DNA of 64,000 nt from Bacillota bacterium. GTDB lineage: Bacteria > Bacillota > Bacilli > Paenibacillales > NBRC-103111. The translations under genes and the position numbers were made by a program. Positions 16,694 to 24,882 of this stretch are shown here, piece after piece. Below the pieces are notes generated by a model, which ran no database searches, was not told where the DNA came from, and saw nothing but the letters and a program-made list of their open reading frames with translations. Each line of letters opens with the position of its first letter. Position 1 is the first letter of the stretch. The stretch is taken from contig JAEWGW010000018.1 of assembly GCA_023388055.1 (NCBI GenBank), positions 1-64,000 of the forward strand. The letters run 5' to 3'.

Positions 16694-18430
16694 TTAGCTT
16701 CCCCCATCCTTCGGATAAATGGTCATGATTACCCGCAGCCCCTGCTGCTCGCCCGTCTCCAGGTGCAGACCGCTCCGGGGCCCGAATTTCATGCCGATTC
16801 GCTGGTGGATATTCAGCAGCGCCGTGGTTTCCACCGTCCCGTCATTGCTGTTCAGCTCCCGGTTCAAGGCAGCCGCCTGCAGGTCGTCCATCTGTCCCCC
16901 GTTGTCCTCCACAATCAGGAGCAGGCGATCCTCATCCTTTTCGAAGCTGACACACAAAAGGCCGTTAGCCCGTTTTTTCTCCAAACCATGCTCGAAGGCA
17001 TTCTCAATAATCGGCTGAAGAATCAGCCGGGGCACCATAATATGCTCCGTCTGCGGCGGCAGCTCCCCAAACCTGACCTTGATCCGGTTGGAGAAGCGCA
17101 TGGCCTGGATATCCGTATACACTCGGGCATGGCCAACCTCCTTGACCAAAGGCACCTCGTCGGAGCTGCTCCGGGTAATAAACTGGTAATACTCCCCCAG
17201 CTGGTTCGTAAACTGCTCCAATTGCTCGTAGTCCCCGACCCGGGTCATGGTGTTCAGCATAAAGAAGCTGTTGTACAAAAAATGGGGATTAATCTGGGAC
17301 TGGAGCTGCTTCAGCTCCGCCCGCTGGGTGAGAATCTGCTGCTTATACACCTGGTCGATGAGGGAGTTCAGTTTTTCCACCATGGCGTTGAACCGGGTGT
17401 AAATATACTGGAACTCGTCGTTTTGCCTGTGACCGATGATGACGCTGAAATCGCCGTATTCGATTTTGCGGAAGGCCTTGGCCAGCTTGATCAGGGGCTT
17501 GTGAATGTATTTATACGCATACAGCGAATACGCCACAATCACCACCAGTGCGATGCCCGCCAGGGCAAAAAACCAGATCCGGAATTTGGCCAGGGGCTGG
17601 AATACTGCATCCTCCGGCACATATTTGCTCAGCACCGCCCCGAAAAAATCCGAGGTGGTGGTTACCGCCAGAAACGAGGTCCGGTTAATGTCTACGGTCT
17701 GGGCGGTTGGCTTGCCCTCGGGTTTGCCCAGGAGCTCCACCAGCTGCCGGTTAAAATCCTCGTCCCTGCCTGTGCTGAGCGTGAATTGGGGACTGGTGAG
17801 GATCAGCCCCTCATCCTCGGAATTCCGCATGGATTGCAGCGTGTCCTCCAGCTTGTCCAGAGACAGCTCCACGGCAATCAGGAACAGCGGCTCCCGTTTG
17901 CCGCTTAAGCTGAACGGATAAGCAACACTCAGGAACAGCTTGTTTTTCACCACCCGCACCCGGGATTCGAAGGACAGCGGGCTGTTCATCAGAGCATCAT
18001 ATTCCACGGGATCAAAAGCATTGACCGTAATGGCGGAGACATTTTTGGCCACACCGGGTATGAAAGCGTATACATCTTGGATGTAGGCGCTGCTGTTTTT
18101 GATGGCATTCAGCCGCTGCTGGAGACGCAGAATGTTCTGCATCTTCTCGATGTTATCCAGGGAATCAGGAATGCCTGCCAGCCGGTTCAGGTTCTCGTCA
18201 TTCAGGCAATCGTACTGCAGCGTCTGGATCCGCTGAAATTCCTTCTCCAGATCGGTGAGGTATTGGGACACCTGGGAGGTCATGGACTTGGAGATTTCCG
18301 ACTGGAGGGTGCGGAGGCTCCAATTGTTCATGATGGTGCTGAGGATATACATCGGCAGCATAATGCAGATAAGCGAAAAAATCAGCCGCGTCAACGTGGC
18401 TTTTTTCCAGGGTTGCTTGGACAAGCTCAT
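16694..18430 (-). CDS. Sensor histidine kinase (YesM-like)
   Basis: A 578-residue membrane sensor kinase. A helix at about residues 15-35 (LIFSLICIMLPMYILSTI) and another near 300 (FFALAGIALVVIVAYSLYAY) flank an extracellular dCache-like domain. A HAMP segment follows, then the His_kinase box QSQINPHFLYNSFFMLN carrying the phospho-accepting His, then a HATPase domain (LILQPIIENAFEHGLEKK, VEDNGGQMD). ATG at 18430 is preferred over longer frames because AGGGGGAA precedes it. It precedes the response regulator with a one-base gap. Signal is probably a plant cell-wall oligosaccharide, by context. Confidence 0.93.
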   Translation of the reverse strand: MSLSKQPWKKATLTRLIFSLICIMLPMYILSTIMNNWSLRTLQSEISKSMTSQVSQYLTDLEKEFQRIQTLQYDCLNDENLNRLAGIPDSLDNIEKMQNILRLQQRLNAIKNSSAYIQDVYAFIPGVAKNVSAITVNAFDPVEYDALMNSPLSFESRVRVVKNKLFLSVAYPFSLSGKREPLFLIAVELSLDKLEDTLQSMRNSEDEGLILTSPQFTLSTGRDEDFNRQLVELLGKPEGKPTAQTVDINRTSFLAVTTTSDFFGAVLSKYVPEDAVFQPLAKFRIWFFALAGIALVVIVAYSLYAYKYIHKPLIKLAKAFRKIEYGDFSVIIGHRQNDEFQYIYTRFNAMVEKLNSLIDQVYKQQILTQRAELKQLQSQINPHFLYNSFFMLNTMTRVGDYEQLEQFTNQLGEYYQFITRSSSDEVPLVKEVGHARVYTDIQAMRFSNRIKVRFGELPPQTEHIMVPRLILQPIIENAFEHGLEKKRANGLLCVSFEKDEDRLLLIVEDNGGQMDDLQAAALNRELNSNDGTVETTALLNIHQRIGMKFGPRSGLHLETGEQQGLRVIMTIYPKDGGS

Positions 18431-18518
18431 GTGATTCCCCCTACTTCCTTCTGACCCACTGTCGCTCTCATTATAAGACCAAACTCCAGGAATGGAAACG
18501 TCAACATGTGGAACAAAA

Positions 18519-18548
18519 AAAACGCCTCCCCCGAAAGGGAAGGCGTCA
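18519..18548 (-). terminator. Intrinsic terminator after pbuG
   Basis: On the minus strand a stem ACGCCTTCCC/GGGGGAGGCGT with a four-base loop region is followed by a run of eight T. It separates pbuG from the sensor kinase gene. Confidence 0.85.
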
Positions 18549-18566
18549 CATGCGGCAGAATCGGGC

Positions 18567-19967
18567 TTAGCCCTGGCTGCCGACGAATACATAACGGAGC
18601 ACGATGAGAACAGCCAGAATCCACATCAGCCAGTGGATGTTGTACTTTTTCTTGCCGGCCACGTTGGACACGCAAGCCAGTACTACGTAGGAGAAAATAC
18701 CGAAGGAAATACCGTTGGCGATGTTGTAGGTAAACGGCATGAAGGTAATGGTCAGGAAGGACGGAATCGCCAGCACCATGTCTTGGAAGTCAATTTCCTT
18801 GACGGACTGCATCATCAGAACACCCACTACGATCAGAGCCGCCGCTGTAGCGGAGCCTGGAATCAGGGCCACTACAGGAGCCAGGAACAGGGACAGCAGG
18901 AAGCACACGCCGGTGGTAACCGAGGTAAGACCGGTACGTCCGCCTTGGGCCACACCCGCGGCGCTTTCCACATAAGCGGTAATGGTGGAGGTACCCAGCA
19001 TAGCGCCGCCGCCAACGCCTACAGCGTCAACGAACATCGCCTTGCCTACACGCTTTCTGCCTTCTTCCGGATCCTTCATGAAGCCCGCGCGGTTGGCAGT
19101 GCCCACCAAGGTTCCGAAGGTATCGAACAATTCAACGAAGGTAAAGGTAACGACTACCGAGATAATCCCGGTATGGATTATACCGTCCCAGTCAAACGCC
19201 ATAAACTGCAGCTGGCCCAGATCCGGAACCCAAGGGGTTTTGTCCCCGGTCAGCACATCGAAGTTCACTTCGCCCATCAGCATGGCGATAATAGTGGTGC
19301 CCAGGATACCGAACAGAATGGCGCCCGGCACATCCAGCACCATCAGGATGGCGATAATCACCAGACCGATGATGGTCAGCTGAACAGTCGGGTTTTCCAG
19401 GCTGCCCAGATGGAAGATGGTTTCGAACGAAAGAAGCTCTGTATATTTTCCTTTTTCTACATTGTTCAAGGTTTCTACACCAACGGTCAGCAGGCCGCTG
19501 TTCTTCAAACCGATAATGGTGATGAACAAGCCGATACCGACGGTAATGGCATGTTTAAGGCTGTCGGGAATCGCAACGAGCAGCATCTGCCGGACCTTGG
19601 TCACGGTCAGAATAATGAAGATAATACCGGAGATAAATACCGCTGTCAGACCCATCTGCCAGGTAAAGGGCTTGTCCGTTGCGGCGGAGGACAGTACAAC
19701 CGAGGCAAAATAGGCGTTCAGCCCCATGCCCGGAGCCAGCGCCACCGGAAAATTAACGAAAACGCCCATAGCGATGGTAAAGATACCTGCGGCGATGGCA
19801 GTTGCCAGGAACACTGCATACCAATCCATACCGGTCCGTCCGAAGGCATACAGGGTATCCGGATTGACCGCCAGAATATAGGCCATGGTCATAAACGTGG
19901 TCAGACCGGCCATAATTTCCGTTCTAACCGTGGTGCCGCTTTGCTTCAGCTTGAAAAAACGATCCAT
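18567..19967 (-). CDS. pbuG: Guanine/hypoxanthine permease (NCS2 family)
   Basis: A 466-residue purine permease of the AzgA/PbuG branch, importing guanine and hypoxanthine by proton symport. Typical segments are GLTTFMTMAYILAVNP near residue 20, the substrate-contact stretch ALAPGMGLNAYF, and FDTFGTLVGTANRAG. About a dozen hydrophobic helices are visible. ATG at 19967 has AAAGGAGGAAG ten bases upstream; an upstream in-frame ATG lies inside the riboswitch terminator region and is rejected. Expression is controlled by the guanine riboswitch and terminator in front of it, so import is shut off when guanine is plentiful. Confidence 0.93.
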   Translation of the reverse strand: MDRFFKLKQSGTTVRTEIMAGLTTFMTMAYILAVNPDTLYAFGRTGMDWYAVFLATAIAAGIFTIAMGVFVNFPVALAPGMGLNAYFASVVLSSAATDKPFTWQMGLTAVFISGIIFIILTVTKVRQMLLVAIPDSLKHAITVGIGLFITIIGLKNSGLLTVGVETLNNVEKGKYTELLSFETIFHLGSLENPTVQLTIIGLVIIAILMVLDVPGAILFGILGTTIIAMLMGEVNFDVLTGDKTPWVPDLGQLQFMAFDWDGIIHTGIISVVVTFTFVELFDTFGTLVGTANRAGFMKDPEEGRKRVGKAMFVDAVGVGGGAMLGTSTITAYVESAAGVAQGGRTGLTSVTTGVCFLLSLFLAPVVALIPGSATAAALIVVGVLMMQSVKEIDFQDMVLAIPSFLTITFMPFTYNIANGISFGIFSYVVLACVSNVAGKKKYNIHWLMWILAVLIVLRYVFVGSQG

Positions 19968-20008
19968 TCTGCTTGCTTCCTCCTTTGTTCTCATACACGG
20001 CTGCAACA

Positions 20009-20042
20009 ACAAAAAAAGCCTGGAGTCCTTGACTCCGGCTCT
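20009..20042 (-). terminator. Riboswitch-controlled terminator before pbuG
   Basis: The minus strand reads GCCGGAGTC, a short loop, then GACTCCAGGC and a T run. It lies between the aptamer and the pbuG start and is the expected expression platform. Confidence 0.85.
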
Positions 20043-20130
20043 TCAGGAAATGCAACACTGGACATCTGCCTGCCTTCCGCCTCAGAGTGGTCCCCTGGCG
20101 GGTAAGCATGCGCTGCCTCAGTGATGTTTC

Positions 20131-20203
20131 CATTCGTAGCCAGATCATTTACGGTGATCTTGTAGAGACTTCCGGGCCAATCCCCGGATTTATACGAAGT
20201 AAC
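20131..20203 (-). ncRNA. Guanine-type purine riboswitch aptamer
   Basis: On the minus strand the conserved core is present in order: P1 strand ACTTCGTATA, the J1/2 TATAAATCC, P2 and its loop, AGTCTCTAC, P3 with ACCGTAAATG, and the closing CTGGCTACGAA. The base that pairs with the ligand, before the final TA, is C, which predicts guanine/hypoxanthine rather than adenine. It controls pbuG. Confidence 0.92.
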
Positions 20204-20233
20204 ATTTGTTGTTAGTTTGCCTTGACCTAGATT

Positions 20234-20262
20234 ATTTTAAAACGTGGGTCGAACAGTGTCAA
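20234..20262 (-). promoter_or_regulatory. Sigma-A promoter of the pbuG riboswitch transcript
   Basis: On the minus strand TTGACA (20257-20262) and TAAAAT (20234-20239) are separated by exactly 17 bp, about 25 nt ahead of the aptamer. Confidence 0.8.
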
Positions 20263-20340
20263 CAAATATCCGAATATTTCAGGGGTTAATTTTTTATCTT
20301 GTTCGTAATTTGCCACAAATCATGGTTCTGCGGAACAGAA

Positions 20341-20385
20341 ACAGGGGAAGAAAGACATTTTATGTCTATTCTTCCCCTGTTTTTC
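20341..20385 (-). terminator. Terminator after the AraC/GyrI-like gene
   Basis: A 12-bp perfect stem ACAGGGGAAGAA/TTCTTCCCCTGT with a 16-base loop that itself contains AGACAT/ATGTCT. T-rich sequence lies on both sides, so it may work in both directions. Confidence 0.8.
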
Positions 20386-20396
20386 CGAAAATATTG

Positions 20397-21311
20397 TTAC
20401 TGCCGCTGACGGATCGGGATGGCAATCTCCATTTGGCAGGTGCCATCATGCAGCCAGGCATGGTCCCGCTCGTCATACCGTTCGAAATCTGGCCGGGATT
20501 CATCATATTCGTACTCCGAATCCGGCAGCCACTTGGTCAGGATTTCCCTCCAGGCGGCGGCAATGGATTGGGGATAGTTCTGTTCGGGAACCTTCGGTGT
20601 GGTAAAGACGGCGTACAGCCCGCCCGGTATCACCTTTTGACGCATATCCGCCTCAATCCTGCCCTTGTCCTCCTGATTGTCCACCCCTACCCCCAACATC
20701 CAGGAGAACTCTCCTGTGTTTTCGTCCACGTTGTAACAAACGCTGTATTCACAGTGCTCCGACTGGGTAAAGGTATGGTGCAGCCGTGACAGCAACGGGC
20801 CGTATTCCATGGACAAGCTGTCCCAGAAGGCGGGGATGTCGCTGACCCGCTTCACCTGCGGCATGGTGTGGCGGGATTCGAAGCCCACCACCAGAAAGGA
20901 TTCTTTTTCAATAATTGCAACATGCATATGCTTCATTCCTCCGGTTCTCGATTGGATAATTCCTAAAGCTGGTTTGCCCGGCGGCTGCGCATTGACATGC
21001 AGATGGTACAGGGATGGCGGATACCCAAAGCATTTTTTGAAGGCCTTGGTAAAACCCGCGTGGGTGCCAAACCCGTAATCCATGGCCACATCAATGACTT
21101 TCCTGCCCAAGGACAGGTCATACAGTGCAAATTCCAGCTTGCGCCGGGTAACATAGGCCCTGACCGGCGTCCCGACCAATGAGCCGAATATCCGGCAAAA
21201 ATGATAGATGGAATAGTTGGCGAGACCGGCCAGCTCGGACGGTGTGATCTCCTCCCTGATCCGTTCATCAATGGCTTCAAGCGCCATTTGGACGGAATCC
21301 TCAACTCCCAT
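20397..21311 (-). CDS. AraC-family regulator with GyrI-like effector domain
   Basis: A 304-residue regulator with the AraC DNA-binding domain at the N-terminus (ELAGLANYSIYHFCRIF, then VAMDYGFGTHAGFTKAFKKC). The C-terminal GyrI-like/AraC_E_bind domain of about 160 residues (MHVAIIEKESFLVVGFESR onward, ending MEIAIPI) binds small amphipathic ligands in this family (Rob, BmrR-like). A GAGGGGAG binding site precedes the ATG by five bases. It stands alone, divergent from the proS T-box operon. Its targets are unknown; multidrug or stress genes elsewhere are usual for this type. Confidence 0.88.
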   Translation of the reverse strand: MGVEDSVQMALEAIDERIREEITPSELAGLANYSIYHFCRIFGSLVGTPVRAYVTRRKLEFALYDLSLGRKVIDVAMDYGFGTHAGFTKAFKKCFGYPPSLYHLHVNAQPPGKPALGIIQSRTGGMKHMHVAIIEKESFLVVGFESRHTMPQVKRVSDIPAFWDSLSMEYGPLLSRLHHTFTQSEHCEYSVCYNVDENTGEFSWMLGVGVDNQEDKGRIEADMRQKVIPGGLYAVFTTPKVPEQNYPQSIAAAWREILTKWLPDSEYEYDESRPDFERYDERDHAWLHDGTCQMEIAIPIRQRQ

Positions 21312-21420
21312 TTGTGCTCCCCTCTCTCCCGTACGGTACCTTTATTATAACGGGGCCTGAAGCCTGCGGCTTATCCTGGCTTGCTGCCCTGCGGCGCATG
21401 GTGTGCCGGATAATTCTTAA

Positions 21421-21449
21421 TTGACAGACAATTCTAAATTTGCTACACT
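21421..21449 (+). promoter_or_regulatory. Sigma-A promoter of the proS T-box transcript
   Basis: TTGACA (21421-21426) and TACACT (21444-21449) with a 17-bp spacer, just ahead of the T-box leader. Confidence 0.75.
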
Positions 21450-21455
21450 TCCACG

Positions 21456-21745
21456 TAATCGAATATCAAAAGCGATGAAAAGAACCAGTACGTATGCTGG
21501 ATGTCCCAGAGAGAAGATGGTTGGTGCGAATCTTCACGGACAGGATGCGGAAACCCCTCTTGGAGCTGTGGCCTGAATCGTATGTAGTAGGGCTTATCGG
21601 ATTCCCTCCGTCACAAGGGAGAGGTATCGGGCTAAAGCATTCGCCCCGTACTTGCAAAGCACAGAGCAGCGATGCGCTGTGAAATTTAGGTGGTACCGCG
21701 GACTGTCCGTTCGCCCTAAGCCGTTTATTCGGCTTTGGGCTTTTT
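21456..21745 (+). ncRNA. T-box leader with proline specifier
   Basis: The leader has the AGTA S-turn (CCAGTACG at about 21487), the AGAGAG and GGTTGGTGCGAATC elements of stem I, then GGAAACCCCTCTTGGAGC. There the codon-like CCC/CCT (21554-21558) occupies the specifier position. The T-box TTTAGGTGGTACCGCGGA is at about 21686-21702. A terminator stem GCCCTAAGCCG/CGGCTTTGGGC with a T run lies at 21713-21746. Uncharged proline tRNA should pair with the specifier and T-box and open transcription of proS. Confidence 0.93.
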
Positions 21746-21787
21746 TGTTTTCCTTTTTGTCCATTCCCTTAAAGGAGGCGGTTATGT

Positions 21788-23446
21788 ATGAAGATGGCAA
21801 GGCTTGTAGGCGAAAGGTTCCGGGAAAAACCCTCCGATTGTGTAATCGACAGCCATGCACTGATGGTGCGCGGAGGATATATGAAATACGTGGGCAACGG
21901 GATTTATGCCCAGGCCACACCCCTGCGACGGATCACCCGGAAGATTGAGGAGATTATCCGGGAGGAGATGGAAGCCATCGGCGGCCAGGAGGTGCTGCTG
22001 CCTGTTGTACTGCCGGAGAGCCTGTGGGAGGAATCGGGCCGTGCGGCCAGCGTCGGCAGTGAGCTGCTGCGCTTCCGGGACCGGCACGGCAGCCCCCATC
22101 TGCTGGGGATGACCCATGAGGAAGCGGCGGTGCAGCTGGTACGGGAATACGGCAGCAGTTATCTGCGTTATCCCTTCATGGTCTACCAGATCCAGACCAA
22201 GTTCCGGGATGAGGCCCGCCCCCGCGCCGGATTAATCCGTGTACGGGAATTCACCATGAAGGATGCATATTCCTTCCACACCTCCCTGGAGGACTTGCAG
22301 GATTATTACCAGCAATGCTACCAGGCGTATGAACGGATCTTCGCCCGGGCCGGGCTCCCCCAGGTTATCGCCATCGCGGCGGATTCGGGTATGATGGGCG
22401 GTAATCTGTCCCATGAATTTATGCTGCCGACACCAGTAGGCGAGGACACCCTGGTGCTTTGCCGGGAATGCGGCTACAAGGCCAATATGGAAGCGGCAGA
22501 GCATGTTGTGGAGCCTGCCCGGCAGGAGCAAGCCAACAAAGCGGTGGTGTACCAGAGGGAGACAGATGGGCGGCTGGTGGTTCTTTTTATCCGGGGCGAC
22601 CTGGAGGTGAATGAAACCAAGCTGACCAATCTGCTGGGGTGCGATGTGAAGCCCGCTGTATTGGAGGAGGGCTGCGGGCTGCAAGCGGGCTTTATCGGGC
22701 CTGTGGGGCTTGAGCAGGAGAAGGACTACACCGTTTTGTTCGACCGGTCGCTGCAGGGAGCTTCCGGCTTATGCTACGGCGCAAATCTGCCCGCCCACCA
22801 CTACACCGGTCTGGTTATGGAACGGGATTGTGCCGGGACGGAATTTCATGACCTGGCGAAGGCACGGGAGGGTGGTTTTTGCCCGTCTTGCCATCAACCT
22901 GCGCTTACCCTTTCGAGAGGCATCGAGGTGGGCAACATCTTTCAGTTGGGGGAGAAATATACCCGGGCTATGGGCATGCTGGCTGCGGATCAAGCCGGCG
23001 GTTTGGAGCCGCCCTTGATGGGCTGCTACGGCATCGGCATCGGTCGGCTGGCCGCATCCGTTTGCGAAATTCACAGGGATGAGCACGGGCCCATCTGGCC
23101 CATTTCCATCGCACCGTGGCAGGTACACCTGTGCTGCATGCGGGCGGATGATGAGGCTGTACGGGCTTGCGCCGATGGGTTATACCGGGAGCTGCAGCAA
23201 CTGGGCATCGAGGTGCTTTATGATGACCGGAGCGTTAGCGCAGGTGTGATGTTTTCCGACGCTGACCTCTTGGGCGTACCCGTCCGGATTATCGCCAGTC
23301 CCCGGAATTGGCAAGCGGGCTGCTGCGAGCTGGTCACCCGGGACAAACGCATCAGCACGAAGGTGCCCGTAGCCGAAACCGCCCAGGCCGCAGCCGATTT
23401 GGTGCGGAGACTCTTGGAGGAGCTGAAGCTGGTCTCCCGCCAATAA
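21788..23446 (+). CDS. proS: Prolyl-tRNA synthetase
   Basis: A 552-residue class II synthetase that charges proline tRNA. Motif 1 and 2 regions are visible (YVGNGIYAQATPLRRI, GMTHEEAAVQLVREY, YQIQTKFRDEARPRAGLIRVREFTMKDAYSF split over the active site), and motif 3 is GCYGIGIGRLAASV. An editing (INS) domain lies at about 225-385 and the anticodon-binding domain in the last 100 residues (WPISIAPWQVHLCC). Length is a little below the usual 565-570. AAAGGAGG is nine bases before the ATG. The T-box supplies regulation by proline starvation. Confidence 0.95.
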   Translation: MKMARLVGERFREKPSDCVIDSHALMVRGGYMKYVGNGIYAQATPLRRITRKIEEIIREEMEAIGGQEVLLPVVLPESLWEESGRAASVGSELLRFRDRHGSPHLLGMTHEEAAVQLVREYGSSYLRYPFMVYQIQTKFRDEARPRAGLIRVREFTMKDAYSFHTSLEDLQDYYQQCYQAYERIFARAGLPQVIAIAADSGMMGGNLSHEFMLPTPVGEDTLVLCRECGYKANMEAAEHVVEPARQEQANKAVVYQRETDGRLVVLFIRGDLEVNETKLTNLLGCDVKPAVLEEGCGLQAGFIGPVGLEQEKDYTVLFDRSLQGASGLCYGANLPAHHYTGLVMERDCAGTEFHDLAKAREGGFCPSCHQPALTLSRGIEVGNIFQLGEKYTRAMGMLAADQAGGLEPPLMGCYGIGIGRLAASVCEIHRDEHGPIWPISIAPWQVHLCCMRADDEAVRACADGLYRELQQLGIEVLYDDRSVSAGVMFSDADLLGVPVRIIASPRNWQAGCCELVTRDKRISTKVPVAETAQAAADLVRRLLEELKLVSRQ

Positions 23447-23648
23447 CACATCCGGACTGCGAAGGACCCTGCTGCTTTTTGCGAATAGCGGAAGAGAAGC
23501 TTCCGCTATCTCTCCTAAAGCAGCTATGCTGGGTAAATAGCGGAAAGTATCCTTCCTTTATTTCATAACACATAGGTGGTTAGAGCTGACACCTCCATTA
23601 AATTACCATAATATGGTTATTTCCGTCGATAATATCTCCCTTAACCTC

Positions 23649-24068
23649 CTTGTCGTCCATTATCCCCTTTAGTCAGGAACCACAGTAACAGTACAGCAAA
23701 GAGGGCTAATCCATAATTCTCAATCCTTAATCTGAACCGAAGTCCATCGACGCTGACTAAATCATCTTGGCCGAAGTGGTTGCGGTTAGTGGGGCAGAAG
23801 CGTTCAAAGAAAAACAACAAAACCGATAGGTACTAATTGCGGAGAATATTCGCTACATGAGGGTCAATTAAGCCGAACGTCATTTTTCGCATAAATGCCC
23901 AGCAATTAATTGGTAGGTTACTTCCTTTATAGGGAGTGGACCTGCTTTGGATTGTGATTGCTTCCTTTATGGGGAGTAGACATTCCATTTATTGGTTATT
24001 GTTTCTTTTATGGGTAGTTAAGGCTTTGGCGGCAGGCTTCCTGAGCGTAGGGGATAATGGACGACAAG
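23649..24068. repeat. 420-bp segment with 19-bp perfect terminal inverted repeats
   Basis: CTTGTCGTCCATTATCCCC at 23649-23667 is exactly inverted at 24050-24068. No open frame of note is inside. The layout resembles a miniature inverted-repeat element, but no target-site duplication was identified. Confidence 0.6.
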
Positions 24069-24140
24069 AGGGGAAAACCACCTTATCGCCGCTATAAAAT
24101 GTAATTATATGTCATTTTTAGAATATTCGAAAGCACAAAA

Positions 24141-24234
24141 AGGGACGGATTTCCGCCTAACCGCTTAACGAAACGTGATCCGGATCAATCCATTCCGGCA
24201 CTGCGTTTCATCCGCGATTAACGGTTCCGTCCCC
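24141..24234. repeat. Imperfect 94-bp palindrome
   Basis: GGGACGGA with TTCCGTCCC at the ends, and the inner blocks CGAAACG with GTTTC, can fold into one long interrupted hairpin. It lies just downstream (3' side) of the minus-strand PNPOx-like gene and may end its transcript. Confidence 0.5.
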
Positions 24235-24344
24235 AATGCTACTGCATTGCTTCTATACACCACTCTATACCACTCTGCACAAGCAGCTTCCAACTGGTTA
24301 CTCTGTGTATCGGCTATTCGGCAGGAGTGCCTCTCGGGACAGGC

Positions 24345-24782
24345 TTACGCCTGGAGGGTGAAGCTGCCGTTTTTGAATTCGTACACCCGCTGCGGGTTGG
24401 GGGTGTAATCATCCACGGTTATGCGGGCTTCCTCCAGGTAGAAAATTTTGAACGCGGGATTATCAGAAGTTTTGTAGATGTTGGCCAACTGGGGCTCATG
24501 CTTGAAGAGCGCTTCCTTCGCCTCTGGCTTTTCGTCGAATTGGACTGCGCCGCTGATTCTGACCCATACATTCTCAGGGGAGGTCTGGGAATATTCCACA
24601 TAAGGCGCCTCCAGCAATTGCTCATACACGGCTTTAGTGCTGGCTGTGCTGAAGTAGAGTCTGCCGGTTTCGGTGTCCAGATGGGGCAGGCCCCAAGGAC
24701 GGACTCTCGGTTTGCCATTCTCGACTGTTGCGAGATAGGCAGGAGTATAATGCTGGATCACGGACAAAATTTCCTGGCTCAA
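24345..24782 (-). CDS. Pyridoxamine 5'-phosphate oxidase-like flavoprotein
   Basis: A 145-residue split-barrel protein of the PNPOx-like family, small FMN- or F420-binding proteins. Recognisable parts are YLATVENGKPRVRPWGLPHL near the N-terminus and VWVRISGAVQFDE in the middle. The start is taken as TTG at 24782 because GGAGG lies eight bases before it. The in-frame ATG upstream forms part of that binding site (ATGGAGGT) and cannot be the start. The substrate is unknown; related proteins act in redox or antibiotic-stress roles. Confidence 0.8.
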   Translation of the reverse strand: MSQEILSVIQHYTPAYLATVENGKPRVRPWGLPHLDTETGRLYFSTASTKAVYEQLLEAPYVEYSQTSPENVWVRISGAVQFDEKPEAKEALFKHEPQLANIYKTSDNPAFKIFYLEEARITVDDYTPNPQRVYEFKNGSFTLQA

Positions 24783-24849
24783 TGAGATAACCTCCATTAA
24801 TAGAAGCAGCATGAAAAACCTGGCCGCTTGCCGGTATCAGTTCAATCTC

Positions 24850-24880
24850 ATCATAGCATTCGTTCGCGGCCCCATGTCAA
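24850..24880 (-). promoter_or_regulatory. Promoter candidate for the PNPOx-like gene
   Basis: On the minus strand TTGACA (24875-24880) and TATGAT (24850-24855, preceded by TGC) with a long 19-bp spacer that overlaps the 3' edge of nagZ. Confidence 0.4.
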
Positions 24881-24882
24881 GA

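Larger units (their letters stand above)
23447..24344. other. Gene-free 0.9-kb region with inverted repeats
   Basis: No credible coding frame. It contains a hairpin ATAGCGGAAG/CTTCCGCTAT at 23485-23511, an inverted-repeat-bounded segment (23649-24068), and a second imperfect palindrome (24141-24234). Inside the bounded segment a phrase CTTCCTTTATxGGGAGT is repeated at about 23931, 23961 and 24002. The interior is more AT-rich than the neighbouring genes, which suggests a decayed or imported insertion. Confidence 0.6.

Noticed and set aside
16595..17908. 437-codon plus-strand frame opposite the sensor kinase
   Set aside because: It is the shadow of the kinase; no ribosome site or family features.
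18492..20105. 537-codon plus-strand frame opposite pbuG
   Set aside because: Composition is His/Gln/Asn-rich as expected of an antisense shadow, and it runs through the riboswitch terminator.
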